Below the pieces are notes generated by a model. That model made no database searches and was not told the origin of the DNA. It saw only the letters and a list, made by a program, of their open reading frames with translations. Shown one piece after another: positions 1 through 9,708 of a DNA stretch of 42,255 bases (positions are counted from its first letter, which is position 1; the number at the start of each line of letters is the position of its first letter). The DNA is from Hypsibius dujardini (lineage: Eukaryota > Tardigrada > Eutardigrada > Parachela > Hypsibiidae). The DNA is taken from contig LRSR01012354.1 in assembly GCA_001579985.1 (NCBI GenBank), forward strand, positions 1 through 42,255, in the 5' to 3' direction. The position numbers and the translations under genes are program-made.

Positions 1-1434
1 TTAGAATGCGGCCTCAGCAGGCTGCCTTTTCTCATGATCGAATGCTCCGCCAATTGGGCAACTCTTTCGGTGGCAGCCAATCGCTTTATTGCTCTGGTTT
101 TTCCCACGTACTATCGACAAATGTGCCTCAACAAATGGTTTAATGCCGCAGCAATCGTCGTGCCCTGGGTTATAGGGTTCCTTTTAATTTCACCGTATCT
201 TGACGGTTACGGGGGATATTATGCCATGGATCCTCCGTGGTACCGCTGCTTATTTTACTCGACGGGTCGATTCCCGCAAGGAAATACCATTTATTTAGGA
301 TTCGTAATGCCCATGACGATTTCAGGGGTACTACACGTATCAATGGGCTTGAAAATGGTCGTTCCAAGGGTGTGGAACCGGCAAGTGATGGACATGGTGG
401 TGGTAACTCCGGCGTTGAGTCGTCGAATTACAAATCGGCTTGATCTAGCGCGTATGCTGTTTGTCGCAGCGTTTTTCTATGTCCTGTTCTACCTGCCGAA
501 CCCCGTATTGGGGTGGTTCTATCCCTGGCTGTTTGTGGGGTCTCCAATTGGGCGTATGTGGCTGCGAACAGTGTACTGTATGGGCTTTCTTGTCAATCCG
601 GTAAGAATAAAGGGCTTACAAAGGATCAGTCACCAGTGCCAGTCTCAGATGGCGGGTAATCTTTTTTCCCGAAAACCTATAACCTTAAGATGTTTTTAGA
701 AAATATTACTCGCAGGAGACAAGACCTTGTTCAATTGGATGCATTTAAGAAATCGGACAATAACGGGAAGATCCCAGAAGCAGCAGAAAACACCTTTTTC
801 AGAAATGTTTTTTCCTTTCACTATTTTGAACCCAACTGATTCAAAATTTAATTGCGTATCGACTGGGGTCAGTTTAAGTTTTTTGGCAAACGTGGGGAGG
901 AGTTACGGCTTTTATTCAGTAAAGCATTCCTGTTGTATGCTGGCCAGTGATCTGTAATCTGGTCAATGGACCGTGACACTGGGTTCCATCCGTGCCTATA
1001 ACTCCGTTCACTCATTTCCGACTAGTTTTTTGCCAATGCCAGTTTATTAAAAATCAAAGTTTAAGTCGGTGAATGTCAAAAAATGAGAAAAGAGAATTTC
1101 AAAATGTCTGTTTATTGCAACGATTTTACAATTTCTTAAATTTTTCCAATTTGAACAGGGCTCTTTCCCGGCAAGCAATATTTTCTGAATTCAAGTTCTG
1201 GGAATATGTTCTGAAAAAAAGTTTGACCGGCATCTGAGACTGGCACTAGTAACTGATCCCTCGTTAGTTCAGGTGGGGTTTTCAATGTCTAGTATTGTCG
1301 CTTCTGCCTGACTGATTTTTATTTTTCAGATCGTATTTCTGACCATGTCTCGAAAATATCGATCCGAGTTTGAAACGCATTGGAGGAATTTCATTGCAAT
1401 TTTAATGCGGCATTTATACCCGTACCATTGTTAA
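1..1434 (+). CDS. Class A GPCR copy 1, 5'-truncated by window edge
   Basis: Seven-transmembrane receptor expected in the plasma membrane; the ligand cannot be read from sequence. Exons are 1..600 (open to the left edge) and 1330..1434. The visible part starts just before TM3. The DRY motif is NRF (nt 79-87), the TM4 tryptophan lies in PWVIG, the ECL2 cysteine in WYRC, the TM5 proline in FVMP and the TM6 proline in FYLP. Exon 1 ends at ...LVNP followed by a GTAAGA donor at 601. The acceptor TTTTTCAG ends at 1329, and the next exon opens in phase 0 with IVFLTMSRKYR, giving the TM7 motif NPIVF and a short basic tail ending YHC-stop. Reading through the donor would lose NPxxF. The intron is 729 nt because it holds an inverted-repeat element (619-1263). 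Of the three copies this is the only one with no lesion in the part visible. NRF plus YLP recalls the Moody/Tre1/melatonin-like group, but that is inference. Confidence 0.82.
619..1263. mobile_element. MITE-like inverted-repeat element in GPCR copy 1 intron
   Basis: Inverted termini of about 38 bp: the left end starts CAAAGGATCAGT and the right end, reverse-complemented, starts CGAGGGATCAGT. Both share the core AGTGCCAGTCTCAGATG. A TTA trinucleotide lies directly outside each end (616-618 and 1264-1266), as for a PIF/Harbinger-type 3-bp duplication. No transposase is seen in the 645 bp. Removing the element plus one TTA leaves an intron of about 81 nt, close to the 94 nt in copy 2, which supports a later insertion. 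Confidence 0.75.
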
Positions 1435-2490
1435 TGGTTTCTCATTGTTGACCCGCGTTCGGTCGCATTGCAAAACTATTTTATCATACTATTCACAAGA
1501 TTGATTTGAGCAATTATTGGCTTGCTAAAGAAGTTGTCACTAGGAATTGCAGCCGACTAAAAAACTTGTTCGCCTTCCGGTTTCGGTTCAGTTTTTTACC
1601 AGATCCGCCAGCTTTTTTTCGTCCGGTTTGTGGCGGTCTATCTCCATCTGGAATCAGTTTTTCTCTAATCCGTGTCAACTGAAAGTGTTACAACCAGTTC
1701 GACCCTGACTTTTCCCCTTATACGGTTGCAACAGACTTCTTTCTTGTCAGTCTTTTCTAAAACGGAACCCGAATAACCGATGGAACCGGCTTAGTTAAAC
1801 GGTTCGATTCAGTTTTCTACTCCCTGGTTGTTACATAATATGCTACACTTTGACTTGGATGGAGGATGACCCCCTTCCCTGAATAACTCACATTTGTTGA
1901 AGTATCCAATTTTCCCATTTCCATCCCGTTTTCCGGGAGGGATTTATCAATAAACACATTACCATTTTGGAAAATGGGAGCAATGGGAAGCCGATAAAAA
2001 TAATGGAACAGCCCCGAAAGGAAGTGGGGGACTTGAGAAGGTTGAGTCTAGTTTTGGCTTGGTTTAGGTCTGGTTTAGGAGGATAAGGTGCGATTTCTGT
2101 AATATACATATATAGAAAGATTACTCCCAAGCGCGGAAATCATCCCCACAAATGACAAAATTTTGGTATCTAGGGTACGGCGCGGGATTAAAAGCAAGGA
2201 CCGTTAGGTAGCAAGTTACGATGGAACTGAATCCGACGCACATATGGTCAGCCCTCCCTTAGATATACTAAATCTTAAATTCTCCATAAATTTGCATATG
2301 CCTTCACAAATGAGGGCCTGCATAAATTGCGCGGTGGAGTGAATTAAATAACAGTTCCGTTCAATCATGAGGGAGCTCAATGTCTTCGAACGTCAACAGC
2401 GGGGAAATAACGAATACCTGATCCCATGCTTGCGTGATCAACTTCACTATCCCTGAGACGGACTGCATTTTTTCTTGCTTCTTTCTCTAT
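1435..2490. other. Intergenic: GPCR copy 1 3' flank and copy 2 5' flank
   Basis: No gene recognised. About 1435-1860 resembles the 3' flanks of copies 2 and 3, with shared pieces near TTAGTTAAAC and TTGTTAC, so the duplication unit extends past the receptor. The rest is ordinary non-coding sequence. Confidence 0.5.
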
Positions 2491-2516
2491 TTCACACAGA
2501 AAATCAGAACCATAAA

Positions 2517-3649
2517 ATGAATTATTCCGTGTTCTCTTCCCCCATGGTCAACCTGTCGCGGGGCACCAACGCAACCTTCCACAATGGTACCCTCGACCTT
2601 TTTAAGCTCATCTGGACAGGACATGAAAATTCCTTCAAAGTATGGATGGTCTTCAACAGTATTATCTGCGTCTCAGGAAGCCTGTTGAATCTCGCCATCC
2701 TCATCACTTTGATCACTCTGACAAAGGTCATTTATTCGGCAATCCGAATCCAGATGGCCCATCTCATTGTCATTGACCTAGTGCAATGCATGGTGACCAT
2801 TCCACTGGACATTCTTGTCAGCTTCTACCCATGGCTGCTTACCTCGTTAGAATGTGCTTTAACAAGGCTGCCTTTTCTCATGATCGAATGCTCCGCCAAT
2901 TGGGCAACTCTTTCGGTGGCAGCCAATCGCTTTATTGCTCTGGTTTTTCCCACGTACTATCGACAAATGTGCCTCAACAAATGGTTTAATGCCGCAGCAA
3001 TCGTCGTGCCCTGGATTATAGGGTTCCTTTTAATTTCACCGTATCTTGACGGTTACGGGGGATATTATGCCATGGATCCTCCGTGGTACCGCTGCTTATT
3101 TTACTCGAAGGGTCGATTCCCGCAAGGAAATACCATTTATTTAGGATTCGTAATGCCCATGACGATTTTAGGGGTACTGTATGTATCAATGGGCTTGAAA
3201 ATGGTCGTTCCAAGGGTGTGGAATCGGCAAGTGGTGGATCTGGCGGTGATCACCCCGTCACTGAGTCATAGGCTTGAGAAACGATTGGACCTAGCGCGAA
3301 TGCTGTTTGTCGCAGCCTTCTTCTACATCCTCTTGTACTTGCCGAACCCGGTATTGGGATGGTTCTACCCCTGGTTGTTTGTTTGTAGGCTCGCCTATTG
3401 GGCGTATGTGGTTGCGGACGGTCTACTGTGTGGGATTTCTCGTCAACCCGGTAAGATTGCTATTGTTTAGAACACGTGACTATCGCATGGGTCAACGTTT
3501 TCTTATATTGTATTAGTCATGTGACAGGTTTTTTCGCTTTTTAGATCGTATTTTTGGCCATGTCTCGAGAATATCGAGGAGAGTTGGCCACGCAGTGGAG
3601 AAATTTGAAGGCATTTATAGTGCGCCATTTATGCCCCTATCACTGCTAA
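2517..3649 (+). pseudogene. Class A GPCR copy 2, frameshifted in TM6-TM7 loop
   Basis: The most complete receptor copy. The ATG at 2517 follows a strong acceptor-like tract (TTTCACACAG ending 2499), so an upstream 5'UTR exon is likely. The N-terminus has four N-glycosylation sequons (residues 2, 12, 18, 23). TM1 is about 42-66 with N in GSLLN, TM2 about 79-102 with D in VIDLV, and TM3 about 112-137 starting at the conserved Cys and ending in NRF (137-139). PWIIG (TM4), WYRC (ECL2), FVMP (TM5) and YLP (TM6) follow. At 3377-3384 GTTT is tandemly doubled relative to copy 3, giving a +4 shift; the reading frame then ends at 3470. The other frame from 3385 restores the TM7 sequence to ...LVNP at 3450, then donor GTAAGA, a 94-nt intron and last exon 3545..3649 (IVFLAMSREYR...YHC-stop). 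Everything except the 4-nt doubling is intact, so this is a very young pseudogene, an allele, or an assembly error. Confidence 0.78.
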
Positions 3650-4407
3650 ATGTTTCTCACAGCTTACTCCCACGTTCGGCTGATCCAGTTTATTACGTTG
3701 ATGAGCCGGCTCTGCATGGAAACGAAATGCTAATGTAGAAATTGCGGCCAATTCTTCTGGTCTGCATCATCACCGGTTAATTGTGATTCTCTGAGCAGCG
3801 ATTGCGTTGTGTCTGCATAAATTAACGCTAAACAATTACGTCAGCAAATTTAGAGGGGTACGTATCAGCAATCGATGACGAGCTCTGACGTATAGGGGTT
3901 GGGGTCTGTCCTTGGATTACGTCAACAATTTTAAATCTCGAAATTTCCTTGATTCTGAGAGTTTGAAAAAACGTGTATTTCAGTAACATTTTATAGACCC
4001 GCATGCCATTATTCTTCCCTTCATTTGAGCATCATACTAGTACAACTAGAAGCTTTGCCTGTAGGCATTCATCTGAATTAATTACTAATTAAAATAAATA
4101 AACAGTAGCTAAATTAATAATTAACTGATAATACAGTAGCGTAATAAGCAATTAATTTATTTTGTGCACCTTAGGGCGCATCTGAATAGACTCAAAATTG
4201 GGCAAGAAAGTTTGCAAGCAGTTTAATCTACTGACCTGTGTTTGGAACCGGACCTGAAGAATCAATGGACTCGGTTCAGGGTTTAGTTAAACAAACAGTC
4301 CGTTTTTACCGGCCTTAGTTGTTGCGTAAAATGTTACGTCATGATTTGACCAGTCATTTTGGGCTTTTCATCGTTAAAATATACCGAAAAACCAGCGAAG
4401 CAAGTGT
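3650..4407. other. Intergenic spacer shared between duplicated blocks
   Basis: No gene seen. The sequence is recognisably homologous to about 16812-17400: both have a TTAATTAAT-rich stretch (about 4071-4155 and 17085-17165) and a conserved segment containing TGACCTGTGTTTGGAA. It lies between the converging 3' ends of the GPCR and the P-loop gene. Confidence 0.6.
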
Positions 4408-4413
4408 TTTATT
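4408..4413 (-). terminator. Candidate AATAAA poly(A) signal of P-loop gene A
   Basis: The minus strand reads AATAAA about 260 nt beyond the stop codon of gene A. It is the nearest hexamer noticed. The corresponding place in copy B (near 17420) does not keep the hexamer, so the assignment is weak. Confidence 0.3.
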
Positions 4414-4672
4414 TATCGCTACCCTAATGACTCCATACTTTTTGTCACCGCCATGTTTACCCTGTTATGCATTCGAAACCGCTATGGCCTGTTCCGTGGT
4501 GAAGAACAGAATACATTTTTCGGTGAAGTTCTTCCTGTCTCTCGCAAGCCAAAAAATGTCCAAGCGTTCACGGTTGTCTCTACCCGGAGAAGTTACATTT
4601 TCATATCCAGCTACTAAGATTATAGCGGTTGCAGTGAAAGAAAATGTCAGTAGGATACTCTACGCGAAGACA

Positions 4673-6432
4673 TTACGGCAGATTGGCAAAATCCTGCAAC
4701 GTAGCCTTGTTCATGAAAGCCAAACGATCTTTTCCGAATTTTTTTTCGTAGATGTAGATGAATCGGAAGAGCATCTCAGTGCCATGATCATTTTCCCCGG
4801 CTTTGACGGTGAAGGTCTTCCCTAGAATATCCAGCAGGTACTGGAAGGGTCGAATTTTGGCTTTCTCGCATCGGTTTTTGACCAGACCGTCAATGTTGTC
4901 GTGATGCGTAATGGGCGTGCCTCGACCGAACTCTTTAATGTCAGCGTAGACGTCAAGGTTGTAGACCATATCCAAATCCTCCACCGGCTGCACTCTTCGC
5001 ACGCCATGACTGTCCTCCAGTAGATGGATCCGCTGTCGACCGCCCTTCCGAGGTTCGTACTTCTGCCAAAAATCACCAAACATCATCACGATCATGGGGT
5101 TGTTGATGCCGAGCAGACCGAGGTTGGTCAGAGGGATGTCGATGCGATCGTTGCCGAAAATGATTAGGTCCTTGGGGATGCCGTCGTAGATCATGAGGAC
5201 GAGTAGTTTCAGCAGCTCTTCCGTGCTCCAGCCGGTCAGTCCGATCGAGTCAACAAATTTCTGCAGTTGCACAATCTCCACGGTCCCATCGCTGATCGAT
5301 GGCACCGGCTTCTCGCCCGCATTGAGCAGCCACATGAACGTACTCTTACCCATTCCTAACACACACACACACAAAGGAAAATTACGTATTGGTTTAAACC
5401 TCAATTTCATATGTAAGCTAATTTACATGTATTTAATGATCCCGTTATTTACAAATTTGTTTGGTGAGATTTCGCTTTCAGCCTGAATGTTCTAACGCTC
5501 TTTCAAAAAGTTGAGATCCGTCAATCTGCAAGGTTGTCTCTCTCTTTTCTTACGCGAAACGGTGTTGTGTTTGTTTTCTTGATTTGTAAATCTCTTGATA
5601 CGAGGGGGTGAACCGACGTTTCAGCCCTTAACATAGGTAAATATTTCATCACTGAACCAGTGAATCATTTGGAATATTTTACTTCATCTTCTCAATTGAA
5701 GCAAGCAGTAAATCCTGGAAAAGCTATTTTGTTTCTTTTTTTTCCCAAAACCAAATCATTATTAACGATTGAAGTAATTATTGTTTTGCAGTAATAGTTA
5801 GTAAACCTAATTATAATTTAATTATTATAAAGATATAGCTTCTGTTCTAAGAAGTGTTCAAAACCTCTGATTCAAAAGTCATCCATGGGTAATTGCTAAT
5901 TACTTGCTTCTATTGTTATTGTTCTTTAGTGGGCGTGTAGTTTCATTTTTCTACCTTTCGGTCCGACCAGCAGGAGTTTTTCATTCTGCTTGATGTCAAG
6001 CCGAAGACTGTTTACAAAATCAACTTTGGCCTCTCGATCGAGAGTTGGTTTTCGCAGTTCAATATCCAGATCCTTCGCATGCTGCTCCGCGTCGGTGACA
6101 GACTTGATCATGGCGTTGATTCGGATTTCGTGCCGCTCCTGTTCTACCTCCCGTTCACGTTTCAATCGCGCTTGTTCCGCTTGGTAGGCTGTTTCCATCC
6201 GCCGCCTCTCCTGATCATTTCCCTCCCGGATGGCCGCAATCATTTGAAGGTGCTGGGCATTTGCCTGGGCCTGTTGCTCCTGGAAGGTGCGCTGGCTCTC
6301 CGCAATCGCCGCTGCATGCTGCCGGTGGATGGCGTCCACATCCACCGATGGTCCCCTGGAACTGCCGTTGCCAAAGAAGTAGCTGGCAAGTGTCCCAACG
6401 GCGCCTGCAACGATCGGTATGACAAAAGCCAT
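4673..6432 (-). CDS. P-loop GTPase-like protein with coiled coil, gene A
   Basis: Probable nucleotide-binding protein of about 386 aa: complement(join(4673..5355, 5955..6432)). Exon 1 (ATG at 6432) encodes a hydrophobic N-terminus (residues about 2-20), then VDVDAIHRQHA and a Q/E/R/A-rich coiled coil (about 35-135), ending LLLVGPK plus one base. The donor is GTAGAA at 5954 and the acceptor TTAG ends at 5356 after a GT-repeat tract. The phase-1 join gives GPKGMGKST, a complete Walker A/G1 loop, so the 599-nt intron cuts through the P-loop. Exon 2 continues STFMWLLNAGE, a possible G2 Thr in DGTVEI, and a G3-like DxxG in FVDSIGLTGW; no clear G4 NKxD is visible. The protein ends DFANLP-stop. The layout recalls GIMAP or IRG-type immune GTPases, but no family is claimed. 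A TATA box lies at 6518-6524. Gene B at 17.7-19.4 kb is a paralogue in the same context beside a GPCR. Confidence 0.8.
5011..5490. repeat. Near-identical tract shared with 18003-18482 (gene conversion)
   Basis: By eye there is no difference between 5011-5490 and 18003-18482, and only about eight across 4681-5490. The tract covers exon 2 and about 130 nt of intron, including the CA repeat. Immediately outside, the copies differ at roughly one base in seven to ten, both in the 3' flank below 4680 and in the intron above 5490. Confidence 0.75.
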
Positions 6433-6517
6433 TCAACGCGTCTAAACGTGGGAGGCTATTTGCACATTGAATGGGGTAAAGGTGGAAAACAAGCCAGACA
6501 TGAGAGGGACATGAGTG

Positions 6518-6524
6518 TTTTATA
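6518..6524 (-). promoter_or_regulatory. TATA box of P-loop gene A
   Basis: The minus strand reads TATAAAA about 86 bp upstream of the ATG at 6432. The surrounding sequence, including CTTGTATAAAACACTC, is conserved at the same place in gene B although the 5' leaders differ. About 70 bp further upstream (6530-6598) is also nearly identical between copies, as expected of a shared core promoter. Confidence 0.6.
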
Positions 6525-6596
6525 CAAGTTGCTCTGAACGCCGTTTTTGTATGTTTAGCCTATCAGTGTCGTACGACGCACCGTACTTTTATCACC

Positions 6597-7010
6597 TGAG
6601 ATGTCGTGAGAGGTGAATGAACATGTTGAACAAGTGTTTGAAAGTATAAAGACATTATTGACGGACTACCGGCGCGCTATGTGCATCAAGGAACATGATC
6701 AAGCGTTCAAAATCAGACTACTGACGGGACAACGCGACTGCTTCTGCTTGCTCAACTATCTACACCATACATTCGCCCAGGGTCTCGGCATCGGTTAATC
6801 TGCGATAGAATGCCATGCACCTACACGGTATTTCATTATGTTGAGATGTCGTGAGGGATGATTAGCATAAAACCTACGATTCTCAGATATTGAAGGACTT
6901 TCTGAAAGTAGAAAAACATCGTTGTCGAGCGACTGGCGCCATGCGTATAAAGGAACATGATAAGGAGTTCAAAATCAAACAACTGATGGGGCGACGCTGC
7001 TGAGGTCCAG
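6597..7010 (+). repeat. Diverged tandem duplication of a coding-like fragment
   Basis: Two units begin GAGATGTCGTGAG at about 6598 and 6842 and stay similar for about 170 bp. Unit 1 can be read as ...DYRRAMCIKEHDQAFKIRLL; unit 2 as ...MRIKEHDKEFKIKQLMGRRC-stop, but only after a frameshift. The shared peptide core with mostly conservative changes suggests a fragment of a former exon. The duplication starts exactly where homology between blocks A and B stops (6598 in A, 19569 in B). Protein not recognised. Confidence 0.5.
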
Positions 7011-7471
7011 ACATTTGCGCTGCTGCGACCCCGTCGCCCATACCAAAGACGTCGTACAGTACGTCCTGGTCTGTTATCCTTTCGTAATTCATAACCAACA
7101 AACTTTGTGGGTGCACTCTCACAAAAATTGAATAAAAAATGTTTGCTCTCAGTGTAGATCGTATCGCAAGGTAAGGTCAGCCATACCTCACTTTTATTAT
7201 TCCGGCATGTAAAAAGCTGAGCCGGTCCATGAATAAAGTATACCACAGAGAGTAGTTCATGAGATTGGTACACTGTACGGATATTAAAAAAATGTTTCAA
7301 AGAATAAAAACATCATAAAATAATGCACATCGTTTCCATCTATTATATCTCCGATTCTGACATACACACCAAGGTTCCTCATCTTCTGTTTGGATTTTCC
7401 GAGAACATCTCCTGTTTCTAAATCCAAATTTTTACTGAAGCAAACCACACAAGAAAAAAGGCTTCATCTGT
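7011..7471. other. Intergenic, nothing recognised
   Basis: AT-rich DNA between the duplicated fragment and the KH exon. It should hold the 3'UTR of the KH exon on the minus strand if that exon is expressed. No other structure seen. Confidence 0.4.
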
Positions 7472-7827
7472 CTACATACAAAAACCACCCGAGGTGAGGA
7501 GCTTCGCCGAGATTCGCGTTTGAATGAGGTAGAGGGCGATGTTGACAGCATCCGTGCTGCCGGTGATGCTAATGTTGCGCTCCTTCTTTCCGTCTTCGCA
7601 GGGACTGATTTTAATCACAGCACCGGAGAGGTGGTGAATCTCGTTAATCTTTACCCTGCCGCGACCAATCACACATTTGACCCAGTCGTTGGGGATAGTG
7701 ATCTCGTGGCTTTGGTGGTGTTGCTGCGGTTGGATTGCACGGAGCTGCATGCCGCCACCGTTGCCCATGAACAGTTGAGAGAGGCCGCTGACATTACGCA
7801 ACACGGCACCGGACATCATCGGCGAAC
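7472..7827 (-). CDS. KH domain exon, PCBP/hnRNP K-type KH3, lone terminal exon
   Basis: Minus-strand exon with acceptor CCTAACAG ending at 7828, then GSPMMSG..., stop at 7472. It contains one KH domain: HEITIPND, CVIGRGRVKINEI, LSGAVIKI, ISITGS, ALYLIQTRIS. This closely resembles KH3 of poly(C)-binding proteins, which bind C-rich single-stranded RNA or DNA. The canonical GRQG loop (GxxG) is GRGR here, so the second glycine is replaced by arginine, a change expected to weaken nucleic-acid binding. A segment rich in Q and H (QPQQHHQSH) precedes the domain. No KH1 or KH2 exon is recognised upstream in the window, so it is either the end of a gene with long introns or an orphan copied exon. It lies in the stretch present only in block A. 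Confidence 0.7.
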
Positions 7828-9708
7828 CTGTTAGGACTAACAAATATAATATACGCTTGTTATTATAAATATTTGCATATCTACATGATGTTTGCCCACA
7901 GGAAAGATTTCTAATGCCTACGGAAATTGAAGACGCGCTAGTTAAACACAGAAACAACCAGGTTTCGCAATGTGTTATTTCTCTACCGATATTGCCCTGT
8001 CTTTACTTGTCCGTCTTCATGAAGAGTCATTTATCTGACCAACGAATGGTAATTTTATATTAAAAAAAAAAACCAAAATAACCATAGAGTTCTTATACTT
8101 ACACTTTACCTACCCTATACTTTATATACTTTACTAGACCCTTTCTCGCTGTATGCCATCGACATCACTTGCGCATTCCCAGAACAACTGGATTGGAACT
8201 GGCGTGTTTTTATACAAAGCGAAGGTCTGTTATATCTGAATGTAGGCTATCCGATTCTTTGAGCTCATTTCAATGCTCATTGGATGTGAAAGACGTACAG
8301 TTCTGATCAGTTCTGAACCAATTATATTTCTCGCTTATTACTACTTCATTCAATTTGCAAAATATCCCCGGTAAACATCCAGCTGCTTAATAGCCGGTAA
8401 ACGCTATATACCGGTATGTAATGCGCTGTACTAGCGCTGCAATCTAAAAACAGACCACTTTCAAAAACTTCCTTTCTCGAGATCCTAGTATTTATTGCCG
8501 CACTGGCCACCCTCGTGACGTGTACATTTCAATATCGAAAGAAATAAACATGTTGTGGAGTTAAAATCCAGAGTTTGGTTCGGTGTAGAGACTGACACTA
8601 GTAATTAAAGTGAGATGATATTTTTGAAGGGTCATCGTTTTATTGGTTTTCTCCCGCGAACGATTTAAAGAACTGGAACGACTCCGATCGATTGTGCTAA
8701 CAGTTGTACGCCTATGCGACTGCCTTTGCTAAGGGTTCAAACTTTGTTTCTAAGAGCATGAGTTTCTCATAGCTCATATGTATGCTGATCAAGTTAATGG
8801 TTGAACCGGTCACCGGGCTACGCCAACTGGAATTATCGCACACCTATCTACATGTCATTGGTGAGATCTGATTGAATTTGTTTGGGTTAAGTTTCTAAAC
8901 GTTTGGTACTATGTTACAAACAGAGTGTGTTGATGTACAGAGACATCGCAAGGGCAGGATGACGGAGCGACAGTATTTGTGGAAATCCTGCTGGCTACAC
9001 ATGCAAGATCTAAAAAGGCTTGTGTCTAATGCGTCTGTTCTATCTGCAAATACTTCCGTTTTCACTTGGCATACATGTGGATTATATTGACGTACCTAGT
9101 GAAAAGTTTGAGATATACTTAATGTTCAGGAAGATCGCAACAATTACATAAGCTTCAATATAATTTATCGTTACGCAGTACGGTATCTTCTTTCTGTTGC
9201 AGTTATAAACTGAAAATAAGCCTGATTAGCACAATAAAATATCGAGTTTTATCATATTTCTTCGACAAAATGTTTTACAGAGTAGAATACCACAATAAAG
9301 GTCTACGTATGCCACGTAATTAAATAACCAGTTTTTTTATACAGTGTTTGCAATAAAAATCAAAAGCATACTCGTTTGTTCTTTGAATTTTTAGTTCCAA
9401 GCAAAACAAATTAAATGGCCACACTGGGTATACAAGTGTTAGTGTACACCCGTACTATGTGACTATTTCAAAAAAGTGGCGAAATTGTTTTGAAGGTATC
9501 ATTTAAAACCATTCCTACTTTATTCACAATAATTTAATAATGTTACTAACAGCGATACAGGCATCAGTGAAAGCTGATTAGAAGTCCCGGCCGTTGCTCC
9601 CTCCCCCCTCCGCGATTCAAATGAAAAAATAGGGCTCTTTACAAGTAAAAACTTGACTACCCGCGCCGCGAATGGCAAAATTTTACTTAAAAAACAGAAT
9701 AAGTGTAC
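7828..9708. other. Long gene-poor stretch
   Basis: AT-rich, with no convincing exon on either strand. Around 8583-8610 the sequence GAGACTGACACTAGTAATT resembles one end of the intron element at 619-1263, a possible solitary terminus. Nothing else stands out. Confidence 0.4.

Noticed and set aside
170-367. Minus-strand open frame inside GPCR copy 1, repeated at 3016-3213
   Set aside because: It is the antisense shadow of the receptor exon and recurs only because the receptor is duplicated.
3377-3388. TTTGTTTGTAG as a real 3' splice site in GPCR copy 2 that would rescue the frame
   Set aside because: No donor in the right phase is visible, and copies 1 and 3 read straight through this position without an intron.
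5360-5374. CA repeat that might be an independent microsatellite feature
   Set aside because: It is the pyrimidine-rich GT tract before the intron acceptor of gene A and is identical in gene B.
5193-5486. Plus-strand frame conserved exactly with 18185-18478
   Set aside because: Antisense to exon 2 of the P-loop genes; its conservation follows from the near-identical tract.
6079-6537. Plus-strand 152-codon frame
   Set aside because: Antisense to the coiled-coil exon, which has the better codon pattern, splice sites and a paralogue.
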